Positions 22,891-34,190 of a stretch of 64,000 nucleotides of DNA are shown here, piece by piece. Both the position numbers and the translations under genes were made by a program. Each line of letters starts with the position of its first letter. The first letter of the stretch is position 1. The stretch is from Cepaea nemoralis (Eukaryota; Mollusca; Gastropoda; Stylommatophora; Helicidae): contig JACEFZ010022415.1 of the NCBI GenBank assembly GCA_014155875.1, forward strand, positions 142,501 to 206,500, read 5' to 3'. Below the pieces are notes generated by a model. It ran no database searches. It was not told the DNA's origin and saw nothing but the letters and a program-made list of their open reading frames with translations.

Positions 22891-23589
22891 CCCCAAAGAA
22901 TTGTTTCCTACGGGAATCCAAGCACTTTATTGGCGCTAGAGGACTTGCATTGAACGCAGTGGTGACTACAACTATATAAAGTGTACATTTGAAGCCACCT
23001 CGTACACAAGAGGCATATATCGTTCTCTCATCAAGCAATGAGAAGATAGGTACAGAGAGAACATGGCAACTACTGGAACAATCAGCGGTAGAAGAAACAG
23101 AGAGAGACCAAGAGAAACGGCGGAGGTATCGCAACGGAATGCCATCATTGGTAGATACAGAACATGAGAATGTTGGGTGAACTCAGAAGGTATTGTTGAA
23201 GAATGCCATCAGTGGAGCTGGTTCAGAGCCGCAAGCTGGGAGATCTGGGGAGATACATGATCGTCTGTGTTAGTTGGCATAGAACATGATCATGACGATT
23301 ATAACTGTTGTTTTGATATTTCTCCCTATCTCAACGTGTCCCTCTTGTACCTTGCGTTGTCCTGGTGAAGTAGAAACAGCGAGGAAGTGTCTGTTTATAG
23401 GATTCACATATCGAGACTCCCAGGGACTACTCTGCCCATTGTTTACATGGTCGGCCTCTTCTTCTGGTTCCATTTGGTCTATACATCATTGCTTATTGTG
23501 ATGCACTGTTATTTGGTGGCCTAGTAATATGATCGAACCCTTTCACTTGTTGCTTTCTAATGAAATCTAGAGCTGCTGTAACCCCCACT
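22891..23589. other. Intergenic, no gene recognised
   Basis: Short frames only (for example 22989-23180, charged and without motif). Nothing I can support. Confidence 0.5.
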
Positions 23590-23889
23590 TTAGTTCTGAT
23601 TTCTTAATTTCTGGTTTTCTCTCTTCTTGATACGTAGAGTATTCGTTTTATGAATCTCATTTCCGTTATTGTCATTGTTCTTTTCTCTTTTTCTGTCATT
23701 ATCCAGGCTTTGCATTGGTAGCATATAGTTGGTTGCAGAGTTATTTTTAGTACCTACCGATACGTGTTTGTTCTTTAGTATTGGTGTCATTTGTCCAATG
23801 AGTGAGTTTGCCTTACTGTATCTATTATCGATTTCGTCTTCTGATTTCTCACCTATCTTCCAATAACAGTATGCTGGTATATGGAACAT
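23590..23889 (-). other. Unrecognised open frame, 99 codons
   Basis: Minus-strand frame with an Asn- and Lys-rich C-terminus. The start (MFHIPAYCYWKIGEKSEDEI, then DNRYSKANSLIGQM) loosely resembles the region after RT in some LINEs. It has no neighbours that support a gene. I treat it as a probable transposon scrap. Confidence 0.3.
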
Positions 23890-23923
23890 TCACCTATAAG
23901 AAGATCTGAAGTAATGAGCTCAC

Positions 23924-24190
23924 AATTACAATGACCAGTCTTGAATCACAATGTAACCCTCTTTCCCACACTAGTGAACTTGTAGAAGTTATGAGCGCCT
24001 ACACTCACAGTTAAGAGTGAGAGCATCCAGAAGGCCTGCGATAAAATATATTTAACTGTACTGTCACCCTAAGTGGTGGAGATTGCTTTAGATTCTTTGC
24101 CGTTTTCTACGCAATGATGGTCACTGGTTGGACGAATTTGCCCTGTAAATGACACCTTTTCATTACCCTCACTAGTTACAACTTTAAGGT
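23924..24190. repeat. Direct repeat, first copy
   Basis: About 267 bp starting cacaattacaatgaccagtc and containing aagtggtggagattgct. It recurs at 25212-25490 in the same orientation, 1.29 kb away. Confidence 0.8.
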
Positions 24191-25211
24191 ACACTTATTT
24201 TGTTTTAAAGTTTATTTCATACAAAGCAATGTGTATTTACAAGGTGTAATAAGCGTTTCTTTTGTTTTTATATAACACAGAGCGTTGCCGTTGTGTTCAG
24301 TGACGCATGTGCGAACAAAATAAATGCATACATAATTCCATCGGATGCAAAAATATATGCGTTCACTTAGTTTTCGCATATACGGCAAATCTCAGCTGTT
24401 CTCTATTAGTGTATACGTCCATTAAACTTATTAATTATACTACTGTTTGTTATTATAACACGATCGTTGCCATAGCAATTTGTTTACAATTTCCGCTTTT
24501 ACAATTACAAAGTACACACGTGTCCCTGCTAAAATATTATACTTTTCTCTGTAGTTTTAATGACTGGGAAATTTGAAGAGATTGCCTTTCCAAATATTGT
24601 ATTCACCCTCTGTGGAGTTCATGCAACATAAAAGGTCACTACAAAACTTGGGAAAGCAATATTTTCAACTGTCCCGCAGTCATTAAAAGTATACCCTGTA
24701 GTAACACAGATAAACATATAATTGTTCAGACCAATCACTCGATAAGTAAAATAATAGTGTGTATTATATACAATACAAACTTTAATGCACGGATTAATAT
24801 AAGATAGTAAAACACAAATAAACGATTAATGTGATTACATAATTTTCGGGTAGCTTCCATGAACAGAGGAAAGTAAAATGTTATAAATATTTATAAAATT
24901 AAATCAGCACCGTATCTGTTATATAAATAAATAGCTATTGTTATCTCCTGTGCTGGCATTAATATGGATTTATATTACATTTAATTTCCCTCATTGCCTT
25001 ATTTCCCAATTTGGCTCATTTCCTGCAGTACAGTTGTTTTCAAACTGTACTTTTATTGCTACGCACATTTATTGCGAAAACAGAAATAGACAACAACATG
25101 TTAGTGAACAATGAGACTAATACTTCGAAATATGAATTCATCATCATCATCATCATCATCATGTGACATGTCAAATAACGTAGGCGATCATACACCAGCC
25201 TACCTGCAAAG
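24191..25211. repeat. AT-rich dispersed repeat, copy 2
   Basis: About 24480-25200 parallels 7085-7690 joined to 8190-8350 (tttacaattacaaagtacac, then ctctgtggagttcatgcaac, and tatgaattcatcatcatcat). The joined form here suggests that copy 1 was interrupted. An (ATC)n run lies at 25137-25162. No gene. Confidence 0.75.
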
Positions 25212-25487
25212 TACGTGAGAACATGTCTTCACAATTACAATGACCAGTCTTGACTCACAATGTAAACCTATTTCCTACACGAGTGAACTTGTAGAAGTTA
25301 AGTGTTAGGAGTGAGAGCATCAAGACGGTCTACGATAAAATATATCTAACATTACTGACACACCAAGTGGTGGAGATTGCTGTAGATTCTTTGTTATATA
25401 CTTTCTACGCAATGATCTCCACTGGTGTGACGTATCTGGCATGCACGTGACACCTTTTCATTGCCCTCATTAGTTACAATTTATTCT
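25212..25487. repeat. Direct repeat, second copy
   Basis: Second copy of 23924-24190, ending where the LINE2 copy begins. Confidence 0.8.
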
Positions 25488-26035
25488 TTAGGGCATTTCG
25501 GAAAAGTGTTGTCCACTAACGCCAGCAATCTGTGACCTCTGAAGCAACATCCCTTTCTCCACCTTTCTAAGCATACTCTTTGAATCCGCAATGAGTACAA
25601 TGTGTGTTGCAGTAGTCTCCTCTAACCAACGGAATGCCGCTGTTACTGCCTCCACCTCCATTCTCATGCTGGAGGTAGTAGTCTCATATGCCAGACTCTC
25701 TTTTTCAAAGACTCGTCCATTAGCCTTTGCAATAAAGCCCCAGCCACTACGTATATTTCTCACCACTGACCCATCAGTGTAGATGACCATGTCACCTTGA
25801 CTCTGGATTAGCTGTTGCACCTCAAACTCAGTGCGGCCCGCTGCCCATTCCCTGCACTCACGACCCAGTGTTATTATTACATTGCACCAGTCCGTCATGT
25901 TTTTCGGAACTTCAACCTACTCTCTTCCACGATTGATGGTCTCTAGATCACATACCTGACGTATAGAAAGTTCTGCCTGTGCCATCCAGGACGTGCCTTG
26001 TCTTTGTCTATGACCCATGACTATAACCATGACTG
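25488..26035 (-). pseudogene. LINE RNase H fragment (LINE2 copy 2)
   Basis: Minus-strand frame with VIYTDGSVV, SSMRMEVEAVTAAFRWLEE and LIADSKSMLRKVEKGM, three of the RNase H catalytic blocks in one frame. The last His/Asp block is lost. It is closely similar to 9390-10116 but keeps the 14 or so bases deleted there. Confidence 0.82.
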
Positions 26036-26039
26036 CATG

Positions 26040-26388
26040 CAGTCAAATAACGTAGGCGATCATGCATACGTTTATCGGCAAAGTACATGAGCACATGTCT
26101 ACCAGCGAGTTAAAGAGTGCACATCATCCACTGAACGGTGAGGTAAAGAAGAGAAAGGGTAGTAGGTTAGAAAAAGGAAACTCCTGGAAGGGTCATGTCG
26201 AGCATGCATTCGAAAGGTCTGTTCAATTCAGGACATAAATTCTTGTGAATGATAGAGACAAGTGCGTGCAACATGTAGTACGTTCTTTTTAGATAGAAGT
26301 GAAGACAACACCCGACACTGTCAAAGGTAGAAGTTTAAGTCTTTACATTTGAAAGTTCGTCTTAGGATAAGTTGTCATCTAGACCGGG
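26040..26388. repeat. Dispersed repeat flanking a hAT end, second copy
   Basis: Parallel to 10117-10485, ending gtcatctagac directly before another hAT-like terminus. Confidence 0.75.
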
Positions 26389-26640
26389 CGTCACCAAACT
26401 ATGCCCTGCGGGCCGCATCCGACCAGCGACGTCATTTCAACCGACCCCCGACGGTACTCGAACTTACTTGATATAACGTATGGAATACGAGATGTTATGA
26501 TAAAATTTAAATGTAAATATTATGTTTAGAAAAATGGGAGATCTTCACACGTGCGGATACCTGGCTGCTATGTGTCTTAAATTTACTATTTCCAATTATA
26601 ATTTAATGTATCTAGATTTTCTTGTTTATCGTAATGTTGG
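26389..26640 (+). mobile_element. hAT left-end fragment
   Basis: Starts cgggcgtcaccaaactatg and has the ccgcatccgaccagcgacg block. It matches 10486-10745, including the inner tatctagattttcttg segment, and then stops matching. The rest of the transposon is absent. Confidence 0.75.
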
Positions 26641-26744
26641 ACCGATTCTGATCGAGCAACTTCATCAAGTATTTACAAACATTTGGGTAAACGAGACCAT
26701 GCCAGATTTCAATATTAAATACAAACAATTAGTTATGTGTTCAT

Positions 26745-26815
26745 TGGCACCTTGCCGTCTTGACAGACGATAGTTTGTGCTTTAAAAAGGCATAATAACT
26801 TTTACCTATGGCGGT
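26745..26815 (-). mobile_element. LINE1 3'-end fragment
   Basis: The reverse complement of 6945-7015 (ggcaccttgccgtcttgaca, gtgctttaaaaaggcataat). It is an extremely truncated insertion of the LINE1 family. Confidence 0.85.
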
Positions 26816-27049
26816 TAGAATTAAATTGTAAAAAGACACAGATTATGGTCATGGGCTAAAGGGGCTCTGGCTCACCAAGAATGATGGACTCCCCTTGGTC
26901 AGATTATTTCGTCCTTAACATGCGACTGACATAGTAAGTCGGCAGGGGATTTTTTCCTGCTCGTAGGCATAATAAGAAACATATTCCGACTCAAGTGGTG
27001 AAAGGTCTACAGCACAATCTTCTTACCAACTCTATGCTACCAATTAAAA

Positions 27050-27345
27050 ACCTAGAGAGTGACAAATCTATCGAAAAGAAGAATTGCAACAACGGAAATG
27101 AGATTCTTGAGAAGAATACCAAAGGTACCAAGAAGATAGAGAATCAGACATGAAAAATCAGAACTATTGTGAGAGCTAAAGCAACGTTGGATTTAATCAG
27201 AAAACAGAAAGTTAACTTATTTGACCATATGACTAGGCTACCAATTGAAAGTACACCATAACAAGCAATGATGTACAGACCAAATGGAAGCAGAAGAAGA
27301 GGTCGACCACGCAAACCATAGACAGAGGGAATCTCTATATATGAA
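27050..27345 (+). pseudogene. LINE RT C-terminal fragment
   Basis: Broken frames encode RRIATTEMRFLRRIPKVPRR, then FDHMTRLPIEST and RPNGSRRRGRPRKP, the order found after the RT domain of RTE/CR1-like LINEs (T-E-M-R-F-L-R-R, a G-H-V-M-R-M-like motif, G-R-P-R). Several stops. Confidence 0.65.
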
Positions 27346-27884
27346 GCCTATAAACGGGTACTCTCCGGCTGTTTATGCAATAAGATGAGATGAGTGAGAT
27401 GTGATGTGATGAGTTAGTGTAAAGTGTCACAAGAAACTGATAGTGTTAATACTACCATAACAGGTTTTTGCTGCAAAGTGTCAACAACAACAAAAGCTGA
27501 CAGAGTGTTAATACCAGCATAACAGTTTGTTGATGAAAATGAAGCCGAAGGGGAAGAAAAAGAAGAGAGAAGCAGATATGTAATAACAACTCCTCCCTCA
27601 ACAGTAATTTGAGGTAGAGCACAACTCTTGCAGCGTTCGGGCCAAAGAAGAAAAAGAGTAAAGAGAGAGAGAACACGTCGCACCGCCACCAAGTTATAAG
27701 AAAAGGAATAAGGAAGAAGATTCAGGAATCTGGAGACAGGGATCTGAACTGTTACTGATATTTAGGCAGGAACTATCATAATCAGAACTAGAACAATGGG
27801 TTGAACTGTTAGGCAGCAACAGTAACAGTGGAAGTACAAACTAAACTTACATAGATTAAACATACAAATCTGTTTCTGAGGAAA
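27346..27884. other. Intergenic, no gene recognised
   Basis: Contains a short local repeat of tgttaataccagcataacag-like sequence (about 27445-27530). Nothing codes. Confidence 0.5.
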
Positions 27885-28135
27885 ATGCCAAAATTACTAT
27901 GGACAGCCAGAAAAATCAATGAGCAAGTACTTCAAGAAACAAATGAAGATCGTAAACTGATTAGAGACATTAGACGTAGACAGTCAACATTTTATGGGCA
28001 TGTTATGAGAAGAAATGATTTGGAGAACCTGGTAACAACTGGCAAGATCGAAGGGAAGAGACCAAAGGGAAGACTGAGAAGTAAATACCTGGATGGCAAA
28101 ACTTGACCTCCCACGCTTATCGGCATGGCACATGA
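27885..28135 (+). pseudogene. RTE LINE C-terminal fragment, plus strand
   Basis: Encodes RRQSTFYGHVMRRNDLENLV and TTGKIEGKRPKGR, then AYRHGT and a stop followed by gatggatggatga. This matches the end of the intact RTE (QTAFLGHVMRREALENIV, ASRHGT). It is tail to tail with the next fragment. Confidence 0.8.
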
Positions 28136-28188
28136 TGGATGGATGAGGCAGGCCTGAGAGAGGTATCACTATTGGGGAGGAGTGGTAA

Positions 28189-29075
28189 GTCTCTCCACAG
28201 ATCTCGGTCTTTGGTGTTATGAATCAACTCCACTGCTGATATTCATCCATGCCACCGCCTCAATCCACCACCCAGTATCATTTTTCTTGGTCGGTCTCTA
28301 CCTTTCTACACTCTCTCCCCTCCCCCCTTTCCGGATTTCTCCAGTCGTCACGATGTTCTCCAATGCCTCTCTTCTCATCACATAGCCGAATAAAGCTGTT
28401 TGTCTCTTTCTTATTGTTGTTTATAATGTTCTAGTTTCATTAGCCTGTCTCACGTAGTCGTTGTTCGTTACTCTGGTAGTCCAAGAAATTCGAAACATTC
28501 GTCTCAGGAACCACATCTCTGTTGCTTCTAATGTCTTCTTAATTTGTTCATTTACATTCCACGATTCACTGCCATACAGCAAAACTTTTTCTATATAGCA
28601 TTTCAGCACTCTCTTTCTTACATTTAGTGACAGTGACCTATTGCATAAGACACTCTTCATTTTATGAAATGCAGCTTTTGCTTGCCATAATCTGCTCTTA
28701 GCCGGCTTCGTGGCTTAGAGGTTATGACTTTTCTCCGTAATCTCGTATACTCTCCTCGGTAACGTGATGACGGTTTGAATCAGCAGTGGTTGGAATCGCA
28801 TCGGTAACTTGCGGGGTATGTGAGCCGGCCGCTCCGAAAGCAATGGCAAACTACTGAGCGTAATCTTGCCAAGAAATCAACATACAGCTGAAAGATGCTG
28901 CTGTTGACAGCGATGTCCTGTAAAGGATATGCAAAAAAAAAAAAAACAACAACAACAACAACAATCTGCTCTTAAACTCGGTTGTACATCTCCCATATGA
29001 CGCTTCTCCTCCCGTCTAACTTACCCATTGTTATGACATATTGCTGCTATCCTCTTTACATGATATACCAATATA
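28189..29075 (-). pseudogene. RTE LINE fragment, minus strand, split by a SINE
   Basis: Minus strand. 28421-28660 encodes SLSLNVRKRVLKCYIEKVLL, YGSESWNVNEQIKKTLE and MFRISWTTRVTNNDY, clearly the same family as the intact RTE. The sequence 28189-28420 parallels the GHVMRR-to-end region with frame breaks. The SINE at 28701 interrupts it, and RTE-like sequence resumes at 28975. Confidence 0.83.
28701..28962 (+). repeat. tRNA-derived SINE, complete, with 12-bp TSD
   Basis: 262 bp flanked by perfect direct repeats aatctgctctta (28689-28700 and 28963-28974). The head looks like a tRNA gene: box A TGGCTTAGAGG (28711-28721) and box B GGTTTGAATCA (28772-28782), the two internal RNA polymerase III promoter elements at normal spacing. 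The body contains aaagcaatggcaaactactg. The tail is poly-A followed by (CAA)n. This is the reference copy for the degraded copies at 4334, 22095, 39555, 39962, 54070 and 60375. Mobilisation would need a LINE partner, which I cannot name. Confidence 0.93.
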
Positions 29076-29339
29076 ATGTTTTTGTTTCTTAAGCGACTGT
29101 CCTGTTCTGATGCAAATAATGTAATAGTACAGCGAAGTGACGATGAACTGGCAATAACTCCAAGACAGTTCTGGTTTCATATTAATTTATTCATAATCAA
29201 CAAACCTTCAATCAAACCAGAAGTCACTCAGCTAAATCATATCTCCATATCGAAGGATGGGTCGTTCACAACTGACCTTGTTTCTACGATGCTCGTCATA
29301 GGACGAGCCACCCTAACTACCCTATATTATGGTGCTTGA
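29076..29339 (+). pseudogene. Possible degenerate RT remnant
   Basis: An 87-codon frame with VIVQRSDDEL and ISISKDGSFTTDLVS, which recall the stretch after the YADD box and the Y-L-G-S-x-I-S-x-D-G motif of LINE RTs. The match is weak. Confidence 0.3.
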
Positions 29340-29541
29340 CCGTGCCCTACTTCCCTATTGACTATGCACACCTCGTTGCCCCTTCTTCCTATTCCTAACT
29401 CTGTTACAATAACCAGTTATCATTGTGAGTTAACTTCATTCAAGTTATCTTCATTGGTGTTCTTTGTTCTACACACATTTGAAGTAAATTAACGAACTTT
29501 TTTTTTTTTCTTTCACTTTTTGGGTCTAATCTGTTGTATAT
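29340..29541. other. Short unannotated stretch
   Basis: T-rich, no gene. The flank of LINE5 starts at 29542. Confidence 0.5.
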
Positions 29542-29582
29542 CCCTTGCATAGTTAGTTAGTTAGTTAGTCGACAGATCATCC

Positions 29583-30628
29583 TCATTGCACATCGAACCA
29601 TTCAGTACATAAGTGCTCGGATCCCCTCCTCAGCAAATCCCGCAGCGTGTAGCGGCTAACGACGCCAGTTCTGTGTTGGTTTATCAATCTTCTTTGGCTT
29701 CCTGCGTAGTGGTCTTGTTTGGCCGCCCCTCTTTTAATTTGCTGCTCTCGCAGTCTGGCCATTGTTGTAGATTCACAGTCATCACTTGGTTCTCGCAAAA
29801 GTCTTACTTCTCGTAGAGCATTCAGAATGTCAGCCTGGTCCATGGCGCGTCCGCCCTCCACAGTAGCCTCACCTGCGAGCTTGTCAGCCCGCTCATTTCC
29901 TTGTACTCCCGCATGCCCTGGCACGAAGATGAAACTAATCTTTGCCAGCCGAGACCGCTCCAGAGGCAGCAACCATTCTCTTCGGATCGATCCCTCCTCT
30001 ATCCTCTTGATCATGTTCATTGAGTCGCTAAGGAAACAAGCCCTAGTGAATGTCTGTGTCTCGAGCCATGTTATTGCTTTACTTACTGCCATGACTTCCA
30101 TGGTCAGGCTACTTGTGGTTTCAGTGAGAGCACCAGAGTCCTCCTTCACAATTCTCTCTCCGGCCCGAGCTGTAAAGGCCCATGAGCTTCTCACATGTCG
30201 GACGACCGACCCATCTGTGTAGATGACCGCGTCACCGTCTAGCGAATTCTCGAAAATCAACGCTTGTACTTCAGCCTCCACAGCAGCCGGATTTTCTTGT
30301 CTGCATTTCCTATCTAGTTGGATGCAAACTGAAAAGGATGTGCAGAAGTCTGTTGGCACTTGCACCCACTCCTCGACAGGTTCTAAGTCCGCAAGTGAAC
30401 ACACCTGTTGAAGAATGTCTTCGGCTTGACCCATCCACGACCGTCCCCTTTTTAACCTGCTGCCCTTCACCTTCCTAATTTCACTATGCAGTGGATGTTG
30501 TGTGTTTGCGTTAACTCTGAGGTAGGCGCGTGCCCTGCAAACTTGAATTCTCTCTTCAATGGTTGGAAAATCAAGAAGGTAGCGCATCGCCCTGCATGCT
30601 GTATCTCTTGTTCCATCCAAGAATAATG
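29583..30628 (-). pseudogene. LINE5 RNase H region
   Basis: Minus-strand frame starting DTACRAMRYLLDFPTIEE, then KRGRSWMGQAEDILQQV. The RNase H motifs follow: VIYTDGSVVRHVRSSW, SSLTMEVMAVSKAI, FLSDSMNMIKRI and VPGHAGVQGNERADKLA, all catalytic residues present. The tail GAAKQDHYAGSQRRLINQHR is typical of this LINE family as I remember it from invertebrates. Upstream it should join the RT frame at 37580. The join is broken by gypsy2 and by one extra base near 30615. Confidence 0.87.
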
Positions 30629-30633
30629 CGCAT

Positions 30634-31164
30634 TGCCAAGTCGTGAATGAAGTTCATGACGCGAAAAACAGAAGGAGCAGAACTCTCGGTCAGAAACGTA
30701 GATATAACTAAGAAACTAGCGGATCACGTCAGTTTCGGTTATCAATAGTTACGGAGTCGGATCATGGATTCCAACAGGGAAACGGGACATTGAAATGGTC
30801 CAGCCCTTGAAAAGAATATTGAAGAGCAGGGCGACATCATTATGGCCAATATAGATGGCAAAAGACAATGTCCACAGTGAGAAGGATATAGGAGCCTGAA
30901 AAGAATAGAACAAAGGCAACAGATCCAACCGAGACAAGATATATTACGGCAAGGTTAACTTAAAAAGGGCTAGTGTTTGACGATTGATTACTCATCATGT
31001 TTACGTTTGAAAATTACAAAGAAGAATAAGATATTTGCCGATCTTCAGTCCTTTTGATTTGCTGTTAAGTTTTCCTGCTTCAAGTTTGTTGAAAGAGTGT
31101 CACACCCTGGACACCTTATCTGTTAAATGGTTTTGATTGAAGTTCGTTAAGACACTCTTCAGCA
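30634..31164 (+). repeat. gypsy2 5' LTR
   Basis: Direct repeat of 37045-37574, preceded by cgcat. Confidence 0.92.
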
Positions 31165-31951
31165 ACATGGGGGCCAATCTTATTGAAGTACAGGAAATCG
31201 AATGTTGCCAGCTCCTTTATCTTGGATACGTTACTGCGGCAGATATGCAAGAAGCAAGTCAACTCCACCATTATTAGTTGGGATTTGTCTCCAGCTAGTA
31301 GACCAGGAACATACAACATTTCATTCGTTACTGGCGGAGAAGCTGTCAGCTATAAGTACCTATTACCAGCTACTGGACAACAAACTAATGACGTGGTTTT
31401 AGTGCTTTACTCTAGTTACACTGGAGCACCATTTTCGTGAAGGAATTTTAATCGGGAATACACAGGAACTTGTCAGATACCACGGATTGTCTACACCAGA
31501 CGCAGATTCATAGATCTACACAACAACGCTGTTCGTCTTATCAACCTACGACACTACAGGAGTTTGGATACATCGGCACAAACACCAAGACCTGCGCTAC
31601 AACATATGTAGTATTTTATCACATACAGAATCAGGCCAGTATGAATTGTTTGAGTTGATTGAATATTCTGTTGGGTGTTATCAAAATTGAAATTGATATT
31701 CATTGTTGATATGGCCGAATTAATGGTATCGTAGTTCGTAAGCTGGGGTTGAAGTCCAGTATAGTTTATTTGTTTGTTCCTATCAGTGTTTGTAACTGAA
31801 ATCTCTTGCTTTGCTTTTGAATTATAGCATTTTGATTCTCTTGACGTTGGATTAAGTTACGCTATTGACACTTTGAATTGCTGTTTTCAGTCGAGTTTGT
31901 ATCACATACAAATATACGGTTCATTATATTAGCGATATAATTGACAAGATT
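31165..31951 (+). other. gypsy2 leader
   Basis: Starts with the candidate primer site at 31168. Short frames only. Confidence 0.65.
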
Positions 31952-32410
31952 GTGTTAAACATGTCTACATTTCAAGAATTTATGGACATAGGTGAAAGGT
32001 CCGGATTAACAGGCCAAGACCTCAGGAATTGGGCGAAGCTTGAATTTAAGGAATTCCAGAATCTACAACGCGAGGAGAGGGCTGCAGCCAAAGCAGTAGA
32101 AAAGGAAGAGAGACAACTTCGAATGGAGTTGGAGAAAGAAAGACTATTGGCGAGAGATAAGGAAATGGAGTTGGAGAAAGAAAGACTATTGATGAGAGAT
32201 AAGGAGATGGAATTGGAAAGAGAGAACAAAGAAAAAGAGCTTGCGTTTCAGAAGATGAAGCTAGAAGCAGAGGTATTAATGAAGGACAAAGAGATTGAAG
32301 GAAATCTGAAAGTTAAGACGCTGGAGATGGAAAAAGAAGCAGAGATTGCACAGACCAAATTGCAATCGAAAACAGAAGATCCTATAAAAAAAATATCAAG
32401 GAGCAATTAG
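31952..32410 (+). pseudogene. gypsy2 Gag N-terminus (coiled coil)
   Basis: Starts MLNMSTFQEFMDIGERSGLT, followed by a charged coiled-coil of about 100 residues with near-repeats of the type MELEKERLLxRDKE. It resembles gypsy1 Gag (FDFIDMGLKL, then an Ala/Glu/Lys coil). The frame ends shortly after an A8 run (32386-32393). The next frame begins where the homologous gypsy1 Gag reads on (KYQGIVRN versus KYQGAIRN), so one base was gained or lost at the A-run, or the shift is made during expression. Confidence 0.85.
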
Positions 32411-34190
32411 AAATTTCACACAAGGCGATTCAATAGGAGCATGGGTGGCCAACTTTGAATTGTTGGTCCGATTCTATAAAATTCCAGAAGAAATGTGGCC
32501 CATCTTATTTCACCGTCACCTCGGGTTGGAGCCTTTAAAGGTCGTCGAGTTGATTCCGGAAAGTTTACGGACCAATTACACATATGTTCGAGATCGTGTA
32601 TTGAGTCATTTTTCGCTGGACGAAGCGGGATTAAGAACAAAGTTCAAAACCATCACACCTAAGTCAAACCAAACGTTTCTGGACTACGTAGCTGAAACCG
32701 CATCTTTATATGACAGATGGTTAAAAGCTGCAGAAGTGAATGGAAACTTTGACAAATTACGTGACCTAATGCTCAGGGATAAATTGTTATCATCGGTCCC
32801 TGAGGTGATGGCTACATTCCTAATTGAGAACAAGTGTAAATCAATACCTGAGATGGAAGCTAGGGGTGAGTCATACTATAACGCACACCGTGAGGTATTT
32901 GCGGACAGCACACAACCAGAACTCGTGATAGGTGCAAGTGCAAAAGTAGAGAGCCAAAGAGAGTATGGTAAAAGTAACAGGTCTGCACAACACAGAAACA
33001 GAAGACCGTATCAGAACACACATAGAGAATCAGACAGGCCTAGAAAGGGTCATTTCACACAATGTCCACATTGCAGGCTAAATCACATCTCATCGGAAAT
33101 GTGTGACCGTCACCCGGAATATGCAGCATATTTGAAAGAACTCATTAATAAGAGGAGGAATAAATACGAGTCATACAGAAGGAATGTCAAATGTTTCTCG
33201 TGTTTAGCCTGGGGACATACCTCAAGGTCATGTACGATGAAGAGAACGTGGAAAGAAGCAAATGCTGCATATATATTTACTAGTAGTGACTCAGAAGATA
33301 CGGAAGAGGCACATGCGGCCATCATAGAACCATATACTAATGACAACCCGGAGAAAACAGATAAAGATTGTTCTGACGAGGAATGCCAAGTTACGATACA
33401 AGAGGCCAATGCGGCAAATATTCAAAATGGCACACTAAAGGTCCACCAAGCATGGGTTAATGGTACACCAACCACATGCGTGAGGGATAGCGCCGCCTCT
33501 ATTGTTGGCGTTGACCAAAGGCTGGTGAAAGATCAAGATTACACAGGCAAAAGTGTTACCTGCAGAACCTTTGGTGGCACTTTGGAAAGATATAGAATTG
33601 CATCGATCAATATACAATCGCCCTACTTCAAAGGGATAGTGAACGCAGCGGTGCTACCAAACCCCTGTGCCGGGGTTCTCATTGGGAACATTCCCAAGGT
33701 AAAAGATTGCACTCATGAAGAGACCATGAAATGGGAGGCCGACCACACCCCAACAAATACGCTCACCAGAGCTCAAGTGCGTCGACAGAAAGAAGAAGAA
33801 GACAATGCACGCTCCACAACACCACAAACGAGGCACAATACACAAGACAGGTTAGTAATAACAACGGACCTAGCCACAGAACAAAAACAAGATCCAACGC
33901 TACAAAAATGTTGTAAAAATGTACACACACCTGCCAAAATTGCCAGAGTACTCGCCAGAACCCAAGGTCACGAGATACAAGAAGACGAATATACGCAATG
34001 GACACAGGTTACTTCAACTAGTAATAAACACTGCCCTTTAACAAAAAAGGGAGACAACACGACAATACAAAAACGTCATAAGGTAAATAAAGTCAATACA
34101 GCTAGTTTCTCAGTTAAACGAAGTTGTTCCCGTGATCGTAAGTGGAATACAAAAGCAAACAATCAAACTAACTCATCCGTTGACAAATAA
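32394..34190 (+). pseudogene. gypsy2 Gag capsid, zinc knuckles and protease-like domain
   Basis: Continues Gag in the next frame (first start-like codon 32445). A capsid-like region contains FHRHLGLEPLKVVELIPESL and LLIENKCKSIPEMEARGES-like sequence in spaced form. Two Cys/His clusters follow, CPHCRLNHISSEMC and the CCHC knuckle CFSCLAWGHTSRSC (about 33065-33235). The protease-like part (about 33440-33710) has CVRDSAASIVGV where DSG or DTG is usual, so the catalytic triad carries Ala for Gly, and a later AGVLIGNI motif. The C-terminal 150 residues are Gln- and Thr-rich. No RT follows. Confidence 0.85.
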
